This document shows positions 16,869 to 26,005 of a stretch of 32,612 nt of DNA, one piece after another (position 1 is the stretch's first letter; every line of letters starts with the position of its first letter). The stretch spans positions 1-32,612 of the forward strand of contig JAIRMH010000166.1 in the NCBI GenBank assembly GCA_031258835.1. Direction: 5' to 3'. Below the pieces are notes generated by a model, which saw only the letters and a list, made by a program, of their open reading frames with translations, was not told the origin of the DNA and did not search any database. The DNA comes from Tannerella sp. Its GTDB lineage: Bacteria; Bacteroidota; Bacteroidia; Bacteroidales; Tannerellaceae. A program made the position numbers and the translations under genes.

Positions 16869-16884
16869 TTGCTTAAACGAATTA
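16869..16884 (+). promoter_or_regulatory. LacI operator before the GH116 gene
   Basis: TTGCTTAAACGAATTA repeats the 11-base half-site TTGCTTAAACG of the lacI promoter exactly. It lies in the 66-base gap between the GH172 and GH116 genes. An imperfect -7 (TAGGACTTTG, extra bases in the spacer) follows, so an internal promoter is possible but not clear. Confidence 0.6.
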
Positions 16885-16921
16885 TTTAATAGAGAAATGT
16901 AGGACTTTGAATCATGTATAG

Positions 16922-19471
16922 ATGAAACGATGCATTTATTTTATTGCAGTAGCGATTATGCTGTTTGCCTGTAACTTAGAAAGGCAAACAGGAGACAAAA
17001 GGGAATTTAATGCGAAATATGAAGGGGCTTTCATAAACAGGATTGCTTTTCCGATTGGTGGCTTGGGGACGGGAATGTTTTGCGTAGAGGGTACGGGCGC
17101 TATATCCAATATGTCTTTGCGTCATCGTCCGGAAGTGTTCCACGAACCGGCTATGTTTGCCGCTTTGCATCTGAAAAATATTGAAAACGGAACGAAAGTT
17201 CTTGAAGGGCCTGTACCTGACTGGAAAAAATTCGGAATGCCTAATTCCGCATTAGGAGGAGGAGGGACATGGGGACTTCCGAGGTTTAAGGAATCTACCT
17301 TTCATGCACGCTTCCCGTTTGCAGAAATAGAACTGAACGATCCGGCGTTACCGGTAAAGGTTAAAATTACTGCATGGAATCCTTTTATCCCGACAGACGC
17401 CGATGACTCAAGTCTGCCGGTCGGAGGATTCGAATATCAATTTACAAATACGGGTAATGACGAGCTGGAAGCTATATTTTCTTATAACACCCGCAATTTC
17501 ATGTATGTTCAAGGCAAAGGAGATTCTTATATCCGTTCTTTTGAGAATGGCTTTGTTCTTTGTCAGACCGGACAGGAAAACGAACCTTTTCATGAAGGAG
17601 AGTTTGCCGTATTTACGGATCAGCCGGAGACGGTTGTAAATCATAATTGGTTCAGGGGTGGCTGGTTTGATCCGCTTACTATCTGTTGGAACAACATAAG
17701 TAGTGGAGTGATGGAGACGAATAAGGAAAAGGAACCCGGAGCTCCTGGCGCATCGTTATTTGTTCCGATAAAGATAAAACCGGGAGAAACGCAATTAGTA
17801 AAATTGTATATGTCATGGTATGTTCCTTATTCGCATCTGCGGATAGGGGGCGACCCCGGTAACGATTCGGATCTTCCCGGCGTCCCGACGCTTGTTAACA
17901 ACACGGATTATGACAATACGGGTAGCGGTAATTACAAGCCATGGTATAGCAGTAAATTCGGTAGCGTAGACGATGTCGCCGCATATTGGGTTCGTAATTA
18001 TTGCGGTTTGAAAAGCAAAACGCAATTATTCACAAACTCTTTTTATAGCAGCACATTGCCGGCAGAAGTACTGGAAGCTGTCGCCGCTAATCTTACCATA
18101 TTAAAATCGCCGACCGTGTTCAGGCAGTTTGACGGAAGAATGTGGAATTGGGAAGGATGCGGGGATACATGGGGATCTTGCCATGGTTCTTGCACGCATG
18201 TATGGAATTATGCGCAAGCTGTACCTCATTTATTCCCTGGTATGGAAAGGACGTTGCGTGAAACGGAGTTTTTTGTAAGCCAGGATAAAAGGGGACATCA
18301 AGCATTTCGCACGAATCTTCCGATACGTCCGGTTGTCCACAATTTTCATTCAGCTGCTGACGGGCAATTAGGCGGTATCATGAAAGTGTACCGCGAATGG
18401 AGGATATATGGAAACAGCGAATGGCTAAAGGATATTTATCCGGCAGTGAAGCAGAGCATGGATTATTGCATCGGCGTTTGGGATCCGGATAGGACAGGCG
18501 CCGTTGAAGAACCGCATCATAATACGTATGATATTGAATTTTGGGGACCTAACGGGATGATTAACAGTTTTTACTCCGGGGCATTGCAGGCTGTGTGCCT
18601 GATGGGGAAAGCTTTGGGCGAGGATGTCGCCGGATATGAGGCGTTGTTATCCGGAAGCAAGGAATATATGGAGACACGGCTGTTTGACGGAGAATATTTT
18701 ATTCAGGATATACGATGGAAAGATCTGAAAGCCCCGGATCCGACAAAAGCCCAGTCTTTCCATACTCAATATTCTCAGGAGGCGGTTGAAATATTGGAAA
18801 AAGAAGGTCCTAAATATCAATATGGAACAGGCTGTTTGTCCGATGGCGTTTTAGGCTCGTGGATGTCTCTGGTCTGCTGTATGCCTGAAGTGATCGATAA
18901 AGAAAAGATAAAGAGACATTTGACGTCCGTCCATAAATATAATCTCAAAAAGGATCTGAGTAATCATGCAAATCCGCAACGTCCTACTTTTGCATTAGGA
19001 AATGACGGTGGACTGCTATTATGCACGTGGCCTAAAGGCGGTAAACTTCAGTTGCCGTTTGTCTATAGCAATGAAGTATGGACGGGCATTGAGTATCAGG
19101 TAGCATCTCATTTGATGTTTGAAGGTGAAGTGGAGAAAGGGTTGGAGATTGTCCGCACTTGCCGCAGAAGATATGACGGTAGAGTAAGAAATCCGTTTAA
19201 TGAATATGAATGTGGAGCCTGGTACGCGAGGGCTATGGCCAGTTACGCTTTATTAGAGGGGCTGACAGGCGTTCGTTACGACGCGGTAGACGGTATATTA
19301 TATGTCAATTCCCGAATAGGGGATGATTTTACCTCTTTTCTCTCTACGGATACAGGATTCGGCAACGTCGGATTGACGAATGGAAAGCCGTTTATCGATG
19401 TAAAATATGGTTCCATAGACGTGAAAAAATGTATCGTGTCAGGTGTGGAAGTGGCTTTATTAAATAAATAA
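16922..19471 (+). CDS. GH116 family glycoside hydrolase lipoprotein
   Basis: The 849-residue protein has a lipoprotein signal with lipobox LFACN. It carries the two GH116 parts: the N-terminal beta-sandwich (IAFPIGGLGTGMFCVEGTGAIS region, about 35-330) and the C-terminal (alpha/alpha)6 barrel formerly called DUF608 (about 385-830: CTHVWNYAQAVPHLFPGMER, NTYDIEFWGPNG, NEVWTGIEYQVASHL). Candidate catalytic residues are Glu411 (MWNWEGC) and Asp537 (NTYD), placed roughly like those of the GBA2-related bacterial enzyme. GH116 covers beta-glucosidase, beta-xylosidase, beta-N-acetylglucosaminidase and an exo-beta-D-arabinofuranosidase. Next to a GH172 the last is the most attractive, but substrate cannot be read directly. 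Confidence 0.88.
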   Translation: MKRCIYFIAVAIMLFACNLERQTGDKREFNAKYEGAFINRIAFPIGGLGTGMFCVEGTGAISNMSLRHRPEVFHEPAMFAALHLKNIENGTKVLEGPVPDWKKFGMPNSALGGGGTWGLPRFKESTFHARFPFAEIELNDPALPVKVKITAWNPFIPTDADDSSLPVGGFEYQFTNTGNDELEAIFSYNTRNFMYVQGKGDSYIRSFENGFVLCQTGQENEPFHEGEFAVFTDQPETVVNHNWFRGGWFDPLTICWNNISSGVMETNKEKEPGAPGASLFVPIKIKPGETQLVKLYMSWYVPYSHLRIGGDPGNDSDLPGVPTLVNNTDYDNTGSGNYKPWYSSKFGSVDDVAAYWVRNYCGLKSKTQLFTNSFYSSTLPAEVLEAVAANLTILKSPTVFRQFDGRMWNWEGCGDTWGSCHGSCTHVWNYAQAVPHLFPGMERTLRETEFFVSQDKRGHQAFRTNLPIRPVVHNFHSAADGQLGGIMKVYREWRIYGNSEWLKDIYPAVKQSMDYCIGVWDPDRTGAVEEPHHNTYDIEFWGPNGMINSFYSGALQAVCLMGKALGEDVAGYEALLSGSKEYMETRLFDGEYFIQDIRWKDLKAPDPTKAQSFHTQYSQEAVEILEKEGPKYQYGTGCLSDGVLGSWMSLVCCMPEVIDKEKIKRHLTSVHKYNLKKDLSNHANPQRPTFALGNDGGLLLCTWPKGGKLQLPFVYSNEVWTGIEYQVASHLMFEGEVEKGLEIVRTCRRRYDGRVRNPFNEYECGAWYARAMASYALLEGLTGVRYDAVDGILYVNSRIGDDFTSFLSTDTGFGNVGLTNGKPFIDVKYGSIDVKKCIVSGVEVALLNK

Positions 19472-19484
19472 AATAATATGCACA

Positions 19485-20726
19485 ATGGAGAAAATGAATT
19501 ATCAGGTATTGCTTTTGATGTGTACAATACTTTTTTCCTGTAACGGAAAAGTTAAAAAACAAACGAATATGAATGAATTGCAAAAAGGAACGTTTCGTTA
19601 TGATTTGAATTATTTATCCGGTAAGGACGACAAGCTAACCGTACTTTCCGGGAATGAGGGGAGATCGCAAATTATTGTTTCGCCTAAATATCAAGCGAAG
19701 GTTTTTACTGCCACAGCGGAGGGGCTGTCTGGCAAAAGCCTTGGATTTATCAATTATCGGGTGTTGGATTCCGATGTGATTGATGAACACATGAATGGTT
19801 ATGGCGGTGAAAATCGTTTCTGGTTAGGCCCCGAAGGAGGAACCTATTCCATCTTTTTTGAACGGGGGAAGACGCAGGTATATGATAACTGGCATACACC
19901 CAAACCTATTGATATTGAGACTTGGGAAATCACTTCGGCGAACAGTAAAAAAGTAACTTTCAAAAAAGAGATGGAAGTGATCAATTACCTCGGAAATCTA
20001 TTGGCGTTGCGTGCGGAAAGGACGGTATCTCTTCTTGAGGAAGCGGAAATTCAATCGGCTTTAGGCATTGAAATACCCCGCGGGGTAAATACGGTGGCCT
20101 ATGCGACGGACAACAGGATCGTGAACCTTGACGATTTCGAGTGGACGGCGGAAACCGGAACGATCTGTATCTGGATACTCGACATGTTTCATACTTCGCC
20201 CGAAGCGTGTACGGTCGTCCCTTTTTATGACGGCAACGCTACGGATCTGGGTAAGATCGTTACTTCCGACTATTTCGGGGAAATACCTTCTGACCGGTTG
20301 AAGATAAAAGATAACGTCATATATCTTAAAACGGACGGGAAATACCGCAGCAAATTGGGACTGAACGGCAAACGTACGACCGCCATAGCCGGCAATTATG
20401 ACCCTGTTTCGGGCCGTCTTACCGTTATTACTTATGATGTCGACCGGGAAGCGGTTTATTTAAATCAGGAATGGGATCCGGCAAAAGATCCGTTAAAAGG
20501 CGACGCGATGAACGCGTATAACGACGGCCCGCTGGAAGACGGAAGTATCATGGGGCCTTTTCTTGAGATCGAAAGCGTTTCCCCTGCCGCATTCCTGAAG
20601 CCGACGACCTCTATGTCGCATAAGCATACGGTTTATCATTTTATCGGAGAAGAAAAAGATCTGAATCCGATTATCGGAAAATTGTTTGGCATATCCGCGA
20701 GTGAGATAAGAACAGTTTTTCAGTAA
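19485..20726 (+). CDS. Uncharacterised PUL lipoprotein (DUF6786-like)
   Basis: This 413-residue protein has a signal peptide with lipobox LFSCN and begins 13 bases after the GH116 gene. The body is rich in beta strands with motifs such as YGGENRFWLGPEGGTYSIFF and a conserved-looking C-terminal segment (PFLEIESVSPA, SHKHTVYHFIGEE). From memory it fits the DUF6786 family; no catalytic activity is established for it as far as I know. The strand pattern and WLGPEGG motif recall galactose-mutarotase-like sandwiches, so a mutarotase, lyase or sugar-binding role is possible. Its place between GH116 and fucI ties it to the same substrate. Start could also be the ATG at 19494. Confidence 0.75.
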   Translation: MEKMNYQVLLLMCTILFSCNGKVKKQTNMNELQKGTFRYDLNYLSGKDDKLTVLSGNEGRSQIIVSPKYQAKVFTATAEGLSGKSLGFINYRVLDSDVIDEHMNGYGGENRFWLGPEGGTYSIFFERGKTQVYDNWHTPKPIDIETWEITSANSKKVTFKKEMEVINYLGNLLALRAERTVSLLEEAEIQSALGIEIPRGVNTVAYATDNRIVNLDDFEWTAETGTICIWILDMFHTSPEACTVVPFYDGNATDLGKIVTSDYFGEIPSDRLKIKDNVIYLKTDGKYRSKLGLNGKRTTAIAGNYDPVSGRLTVITYDVDREAVYLNQEWDPAKDPLKGDAMNAYNDGPLEDGSIMGPFLEIESVSPAAFLKPTTSMSHKHTVYHFIGEEKDLNPIIGKLFGISASEIRTVFQ

Positions 20727-20753
20727 GTTTTTACACGAAATACAGAAATATAT

Positions 20754-22532
20754 ATGATTAAAAAGAATTATCCGAGAATTGGTATCCGGCCGATAATTGA
20801 CGGTCGAAGGAAGGGTATCCGGGAATCGTTGGAAGAGGCGACGATGAATATGGCGCTTAACGTGGCGGAATTATATCGCAAATCGCTGTGTTACCCGGAC
20901 GGCTCTGCGGTTGAATGTATGATTGCCGATAGTTGTATCGGTGGAGTAAAGGAAGCGGCCGACTGTGCAGCGAAATTTGAGAGTGAGAATGTTGGTCTGA
21001 CGTTGTCGGTGACGCCTTGCTGGTGTTACGGTTCGGAAACGATCGATATGAATCCCGGAATACCGAAAGCTATTTGGGGCTTTAACGGGACGGAACGCCC
21101 CGGCGCCGTCTATTTATCTGCCGCACTGGCGGCTCATAACCAGTTTGGCCTGCCGGCATTTGGGATATATGGACGCGATGTTCAGGATATGGGAGAGATG
21201 TATATTCCACTTGATGTGCGGGAAAAGCTCTTACGGTTTGCCCGTGCGGGTTTGGCGGTAGCATTAATGCGCGGGCGGTCGTACCTGGCGATTGGGTCGG
21301 TTTCGATGGGGATCGCCGGGTCGATTGTGAACCCGGATTTTTTGAGGGAATATTTGGGTATGAGAACCGAATATGTAGACTGTTCGGAGATACTGCGTCG
21401 CATTCAACAGGGAATATATGACAGGGAAGAGTTTGAGAAAGCGATGGAGTGGACACGGAGGGAATGCATGGTAAATGAAGGGGAAGATTTTAATAAGGAA
21501 GTCATTCGCCGGACACGTAAGCAGAAGGATGAAGATTGGGTGTTTGTCGTGAAGATGACGCTTATCATGCGCGACCTCATGATTGGGAATGAGAAGTTAC
21601 GGGAAATGGGTTTTGGCGAAGAGGCAAACGGCCATAATGCCATTGCCGGCGGATTTCAGGGGCAGCGTCAGTGGACGGATTTTCTTCCTGACGGAGACTT
21701 CTCGGAAGCGGTGTTAAATTCTTCTTTTGATTGGAATGGTGTGCGTGAACCGTTTGTTGTCGCCACGGAGGATGATCATTTAAACGGGATAAGTATGCTG
21801 TTTGGTAAATTGCTTACCAATACGTCCCAGATGTTCGCCGATGTACGTACGTATTGGAGTCCCGGCGCTATCGAACGAGTAACGGGGTGGAAGCCGGACG
21901 GTATCCTGAAAGATGGAGCGATACACTTGATAAATTCCGGTTCGTGTACCTTGGATGGCACAGGGGAACAATCTGATGAAAACGGTTGTCCTGTGATAAA
22001 ACCGTTCTGGGAGATTCGGCAGGGAGAAATTGATAAAATGTTGACTGCGACGACTTGGTATCCTGCAAACTTGGAATATATGAGGGGCGGCGGTTATTCG
22101 TCGAAGTTCCTTACATGCGAAGGTATGCCGACGACGATGTGCCGACTTAATATCATCAGAGGTTTAGGCCCTGTTCTACAAATTGCCGAAGGCTGGACGG
22201 CGCGTTTTCCCGAACATGTGTTTGCGACGATTGATAAACGTACGGATAAAACATGGCCATCCACGTTTTTTGTTCCCCGCATTACAGGGAAGGGGCGTTT
22301 TAAAGATGTTTATTCGGTAATGAATTATTGGGGTTCCAATCACGGCGCAATAAGTTTTGGACATATAGGTGCGGATTTGATATCGCTTGCATCTATGCTA
22401 TCCATACCTGTCTGTATGCATAATGTTGATGAAGAAGACATTTTCCGTCCGTCTGCATGGGTAGCCCACGGTTCTGATCCGGAATATTCCGATTACAGAG
22501 CTTGTGCAACTTATGGGCCGTTGTACAAGTAA
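20754..22532 (+). CDS. fucI: L-fucose / D-arabinose isomerase
   Basis: The 592-residue cytoplasmic enzyme aligns along its whole length with E. coli FucI (591 residues): [90 protein letters not shown] and the end [12 protein letters not shown]. Active-site residues are present at Glu339 and Asp363 (E. coli Glu337 and Asp361), with the conserved His in NYWGSNHG. FucI converts L-fucose to L-fuculose and D-arabinose to D-ribulose, with Mn. No kinase or aldolase for the next steps lies in the window. It is the last gene of the enzyme run, before a hairpin. Confidence 0.95.
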   Translation: MIKKNYPRIGIRPIIDGRRKGIRESLEEATMNMALNVAELYRKSLCYPDGSAVECMIADSCIGGVKEAADCAAKFESENVGLTLSVTPCWCYGSETIDMNPGIPKAIWGFNGTERPGAVYLSAALAAHNQFGLPAFGIYGRDVQDMGEMYIPLDVREKLLRFARAGLAVALMRGRSYLAIGSVSMGIAGSIVNPDFLREYLGMRTEYVDCSEILRRIQQGIYDREEFEKAMEWTRRECMVNEGEDFNKEVIRRTRKQKDEDWVFVVKMTLIMRDLMIGNEKLREMGFGEEANGHNAIAGGFQGQRQWTDFLPDGDFSEAVLNSSFDWNGVREPFVVATEDDHLNGISMLFGKLLTNTSQMFADVRTYWSPGAIERVTGWKPDGILKDGAIHLINSGSCTLDGTGEQSDENGCPVIKPFWEIRQGEIDKMLTATTWYPANLEYMRGGGYSSKFLTCEGMPTTMCRLNIIRGLGPVLQIAEGWTARFPEHVFATIDKRTDKTWPSTFFVPRITGKGRFKDVYSVMNYWGSNHGAISFGHIGADLISLASMLSIPVCMHNVDEEDIFRPSAWVAHGSDPEYSDYRACATYGPLYK

Positions 22533-22553
22533 AGTATTGGCGATTGGGAAAAA

Positions 22554-22602
22554 CCGATAAAAGGAGGCGTTATTTTGGAAGGTCATGCCTCCTTGTTATC
22601 GG
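22554..22602 (+). terminator. Terminator after fucI
   Basis: Arms 22554-22568 and 22587-22602 (AAGGAGGC / GCCTCCTT core, extended by CCGATAA / TTATCGG) form a stem of about 15 bp with one bulge and an 18-base loop. It lies 22 bases after the fucI stop and separates the enzyme genes from susC. Confidence 0.65.
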
Positions 22603-22647
22603 TCAAAGAAAAGAAAATTGGTCAAAAAGCCGGATTCTGATAGTGAC

Positions 22648-22681
22648 AAACATTCGCTGTAAATATTTTTACAGCGTGTTT
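22648..22681. promoter_or_regulatory. Hairpin in the susC leader region
   Basis: A perfect 9-bp stem (CGCTGTAAA / TTTACAGCG, loop TATT) at 22655-22676 is extended by CAAAC / GTTTG across a small internal loop. It lies about 140 bases before susC. It may be a second stop, an operator or an RNA leader structure. No TAnnTTTG promoter could be placed with confidence in 22603-22819. Confidence 0.5.
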
Positions 22682-22819
22682 GACTGTAATAACGGCCATT
22701 GGCGCAATCGTATAAAAATTTGTCATGCAGAAGAAAAAATATTTTTTTCCTTTATGCATGCTGCAAAGTTACTTAAATAATAGAATTAAAAATGTGTAGG
22801 GATAAAAAAAATTTTTATT

Positions 22820-25800
22820 ATGAAAAAATGTTTGAGTAAATATTTGAATAGAAGCAGAAAAATTATTCTGAAAACGACGTTTATAATGTTGTTTACATTA
22901 TGCCTTAACGTCGCGTATGCAGATAATGGTTTTCACGGAGTAGCTCAGGAAAAGACGATTACAGGCGTCGTTTCCGAAGCCGGCGGAGAAACCCTTTCCG
23001 GCGTGAGCGTTTTCGTAAAAGGAACAACCGCAGGTACGATTACGAATGTTAACGGGGAATATTCAATATCGGCGAATAGCAATTCGATATTAGTATTTTC
23101 GTATATAGGTAAGAAAACGGTCGAGATTGCGGTTGGTAATAAAACACTCCTGTCCGTTGTAATGGAAGATGATGTTTTTATATTAGAGGACGTCGTTGTA
23201 CAAACCGGATATATGACCCAGAAAAAGGCCGACTTGACAGGCGCTTTGGCATTAGCCGGTTCGGAAGACCTGAAGCAGAATCCGACCGCGAATGCAATGA
23301 AAGCGTTACAGGGGAAATTGCCCGGCGTATTTATTACCTCCAATGGAAATCCGGCAGAAGACGTGGGGATACAGATCAGAGGTATAACCTCAATCAATTC
23401 GGCCAGTCCCCTGATAATTGTCGACGGACTTCCTGCCAACATTAACCTGCGCGACCTGAATACGTTTGATATAGAAACAATCCAGGTGTTGAAGGATGCG
23501 GCATCCGCAAGTATTTACGGTTCGCGTGCAGCAAGCGGAGTGATAATAATTGAAACAAAAAAGGGAAAAAGAGGAGAAACGAGGGTGAGTTATGACGGTT
23601 CTGTTGGTTTTTCGTGGCTTACATCTGCTCCCGACATGTTGAATACCGAGCAATATGGGCGCGGTTTATGGCAGGCGAATGTAAATGACGGGAATGATCC
23701 GAGCTCTACGGTTCGCATTTATGAATATGACTGGAATTATGGTTCAAATGGTTATCCGGTATTAAATTCCTTCCAACCCGTGGAATGGTTGAACAGTGCA
23801 CATACTATGCGTTCTGCGGATACAAAATGGTTTGATGAAATAACGCAAACAGGCGTTCGACAAAATCATCAGGTAACGGTATCTAACGGCAACGATAAGT
23901 CGCGAACTATGTTTTCTCTAAACTGCTATGATAACAAAGGAACGCAGATTGATACTTATTTCAAACGTTATTCAATACGGTTAAATTCCGATTATGACCT
24001 CATTAAAAACCGCCTGAAAATAGGAGAGAACATGGCTATTTCCTATCTTGACTATTTGTCCGGTAATGAAATGTATAATTCCTTAATTATGCCAAGTATC
24101 GTACCGGTTTATACAACAGACGGCGGATGGGGTGGAAGCGCTATGGAATTAGGTATGGACGACTATTGGAACCCTGTCAGAATCTTATCCATGAATAAAG
24201 AAAACAGCAATAAATTCATGAAAGCGATCGGAAGCGCTTACTTAGACTTATCGGTTATGAAAGGATTAAAACTGAAAACGCAATTCGGCGTCGACTATTC
24301 AAACTCATACTGGAGGCATGTAGATTATACTTGGGTTGAAGGAGGAGGTAAATTTGATAATGAAGGCGGAGTTGAAAATGATCAGAATCATACCGTAACG
24401 TATACGTGGACGAATACGATGAATTATAGCCTTAAAAAAGGAAAACACCATCTTGACGCAGTTGCCGGGACGGAGTTTATTCACTACTTGAATGAAGGGT
24501 TTAATGCTTACGGAGATGAAATACTCCTTTATGACAGAGATTACGCATTGCTATCAAGAACGACAGGAACGACGAGGAGAAAAATAAGCGGATGGTTCGA
24601 CGAATGGGCTTTATTTTCTTATTTTGCCAAAGCCAACTATGTATTTGATGATAAATACCTGTTGTCGGCAACTGTTCGTTATGACGGGTCTTCAAAATTC
24701 GGCGCCAATAACCGCTGGGGGCTTTTCCCTGCTTTTTCTGCCGGATGGAGGTTAAGTGAAGAAACATTTATGAAAGACATGGATGTCCTTTCGAATCTGA
24801 AACTCAGAGCAAGCTGGGGGCAAAACGGCAATTCCAATATTCCCTCAAATGCACTCCAGAATATTTATTACGCCAATTATGCGGATTTTACTATTCGAAC
24901 GTCTTATGCCATACAGGGACAGGAAACAGGAGAACTTCCCTCTGGGTATTATCGTGACCGCTTAGGCAATCCCGATTTGAAATGGGAAGCTACCGAGCAA
25001 ACAAACATAGGCGTAGATTTTGGTTTCTTTAATCAAAGAATTAACGGATCGATAGATTATTTTTATAAGGAAACGGAAGGCATGTTGTATGAACCTCCCT
25101 ATATCGGAGCCTTTGGCGAAGGAGGATATCAATACATCAATGCCGCCGGCATGAATAACAGAGGATTGGAGTTTATCATAAATTATCGGAATAAAAGAAC
25201 ATCGGAATTACAGTATTCCGTTACGGCTAATTTTTCTACTTTCAAGCATAAGATGGTTGACGTACCGGAACATGCGCTTCAATCGTACGGGGGTAACGGA
25301 ATGTTGGATAATATCATCGGACGTCCGATGAACTCTCATTACGGATTTATAGCCGACGGAATATTTAAAACGCAGGAAGAGGTCGACAATTCTCCACAGC
25401 AGGAAGGGAAAGGGATTGGCCGTATACGTTACAGGGATCTTGACGGAGATGGAGTTATTAGCGACAATTATGACAGGACGTGGATTGGCATCTCTGATCC
25501 GGACTTCATTGCAGGACTTAATTTCAGCGGAGGATATCGGGGGTTTGATTTGACGCTATTCTTTCAGGGCGTGTTTGGTAACGAAATTTACAATGAATGG
25601 AAAGTTTACAGTGATTTCTGGAATATTACGGAACAGGCGGGAAAAAATCATCAGACACGCATAACGGATGCGTGGACTCCTTCCACCCCGGATGCGGATA
25701 TACCGGCGTTATCGACCCAGAACGCCAATAATGAGCGCAGAATGTCAACCTATTTCATTGAAGACGGTTCCTATCTGAAACTGCGGACAGCCGAACTGGG

Positions 25801-25993
25801 ATATACCTTGCCGCAGAAGATCTCAGATAAAATATATATGAGTAATTTGCGGGTATATGCCTCGGCACAGAATATTTTTACAATGAAAGCATGGTGGTCC
25901 GACAATAAATTTACAGGGCCTGATCCCGAACATAATAATTTTGCTTACCTCATACCCTTTACATTAACTTTTGGCATTAATATATCATTCTAA
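22820..25993 (+). CDS. SusC/RagA family TonB-dependent outer membrane transporter
   Basis: The 1057-residue protein has a long signal peptide, then a carboxypeptidase-D-like domain (about 44-117: ITGVVSEAGGETLSGVSVFV, NVNGEYSI), a TonB-box-like EDVVVQTG, the plug with LQGKLPGVFI, IRGITSINSASPLIIVDGLP, VLKDAASASIYGSRAASGVI, and a large beta-barrel ending in an aromatic-terminated strand (TFGINISF). With SusD it forms the outer-membrane complex that imports oligosaccharides using TonB energy. It is 13 bases upstream of susD. Together with the upstream enzymes it makes this a PUL, with the unusual order of enzymes first and SusCD last. Confidence 0.95.
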   Translation: MKKCLSKYLNRSRKIILKTTFIMLFTLCLNVAYADNGFHGVAQEKTITGVVSEAGGETLSGVSVFVKGTTAGTITNVNGEYSISANSNSILVFSYIGKKTVEIAVGNKTLLSVVMEDDVFILEDVVVQTGYMTQKKADLTGALALAGSEDLKQNPTANAMKALQGKLPGVFITSNGNPAEDVGIQIRGITSINSASPLIIVDGLPANINLRDLNTFDIETIQVLKDAASASIYGSRAASGVIIIETKKGKRGETRVSYDGSVGFSWLTSAPDMLNTEQYGRGLWQANVNDGNDPSSTVRIYEYDWNYGSNGYPVLNSFQPVEWLNSAHTMRSADTKWFDEITQTGVRQNHQVTVSNGNDKSRTMFSLNCYDNKGTQIDTYFKRYSIRLNSDYDLIKNRLKIGENMAISYLDYLSGNEMYNSLIMPSIVPVYTTDGGWGGSAMELGMDDYWNPVRILSMNKENSNKFMKAIGSAYLDLSVMKGLKLKTQFGVDYSNSYWRHVDYTWVEGGGKFDNEGGVENDQNHTVTYTWTNTMNYSLKKGKHHLDAVAGTEFIHYLNEGFNAYGDEILLYDRDYALLSRTTGTTRRKISGWFDEWALFSYFAKANYVFDDKYLLSATVRYDGSSKFGANNRWGLFPAFSAGWRLSEETFMKDMDVLSNLKLRASWGQNGNSNIPSNALQNIYYANYADFTIRTSYAIQGQETGELPSGYYRDRLGNPDLKWEATEQTNIGVDFGFFNQRINGSIDYFYKETEGMLYEPPYIGAFGEGGYQYINAAGMNNRGLEFIINYRNKRTSELQYSVTANFSTFKHKMVDVPEHALQSYGGNGMLDNIIGRPMNSHYGFIADGIFKTQEEVDNSPQQEGKGIGRIRYRDLDGDGVISDNYDRTWIGISDPDFIAGLNFSGGYRGFDLTLFFQGVFGNEIYNEWKVYSDFWNITEQAGKNHQTRITDAWTPSTPDADIPALSTQNANNERRMSTYFIEDGSYLKLRTAELGYTLPQKISDKIYMSNLRVYASAQNIFTMKAWWSDNKFTGPDPEHNNFAYLIPFTLTFGINISF

Positions 25994-26005
25994 ACAACCC
26001 TTATT

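Noticed and set aside
20754-22532. Locus as an ordinary L-fucose operon
   Set aside because: FucI and FucP fit, but kinase, aldolase, mutarotase and fucosidases are missing and GH172/GH116 are not fucosidases. Kept as an alternative only.
22502-22780. 92-codon open frame after fucI
   Set aside because: It spans both hairpins, overlaps the fucI end and has no signal or family motif; probably noncoding.
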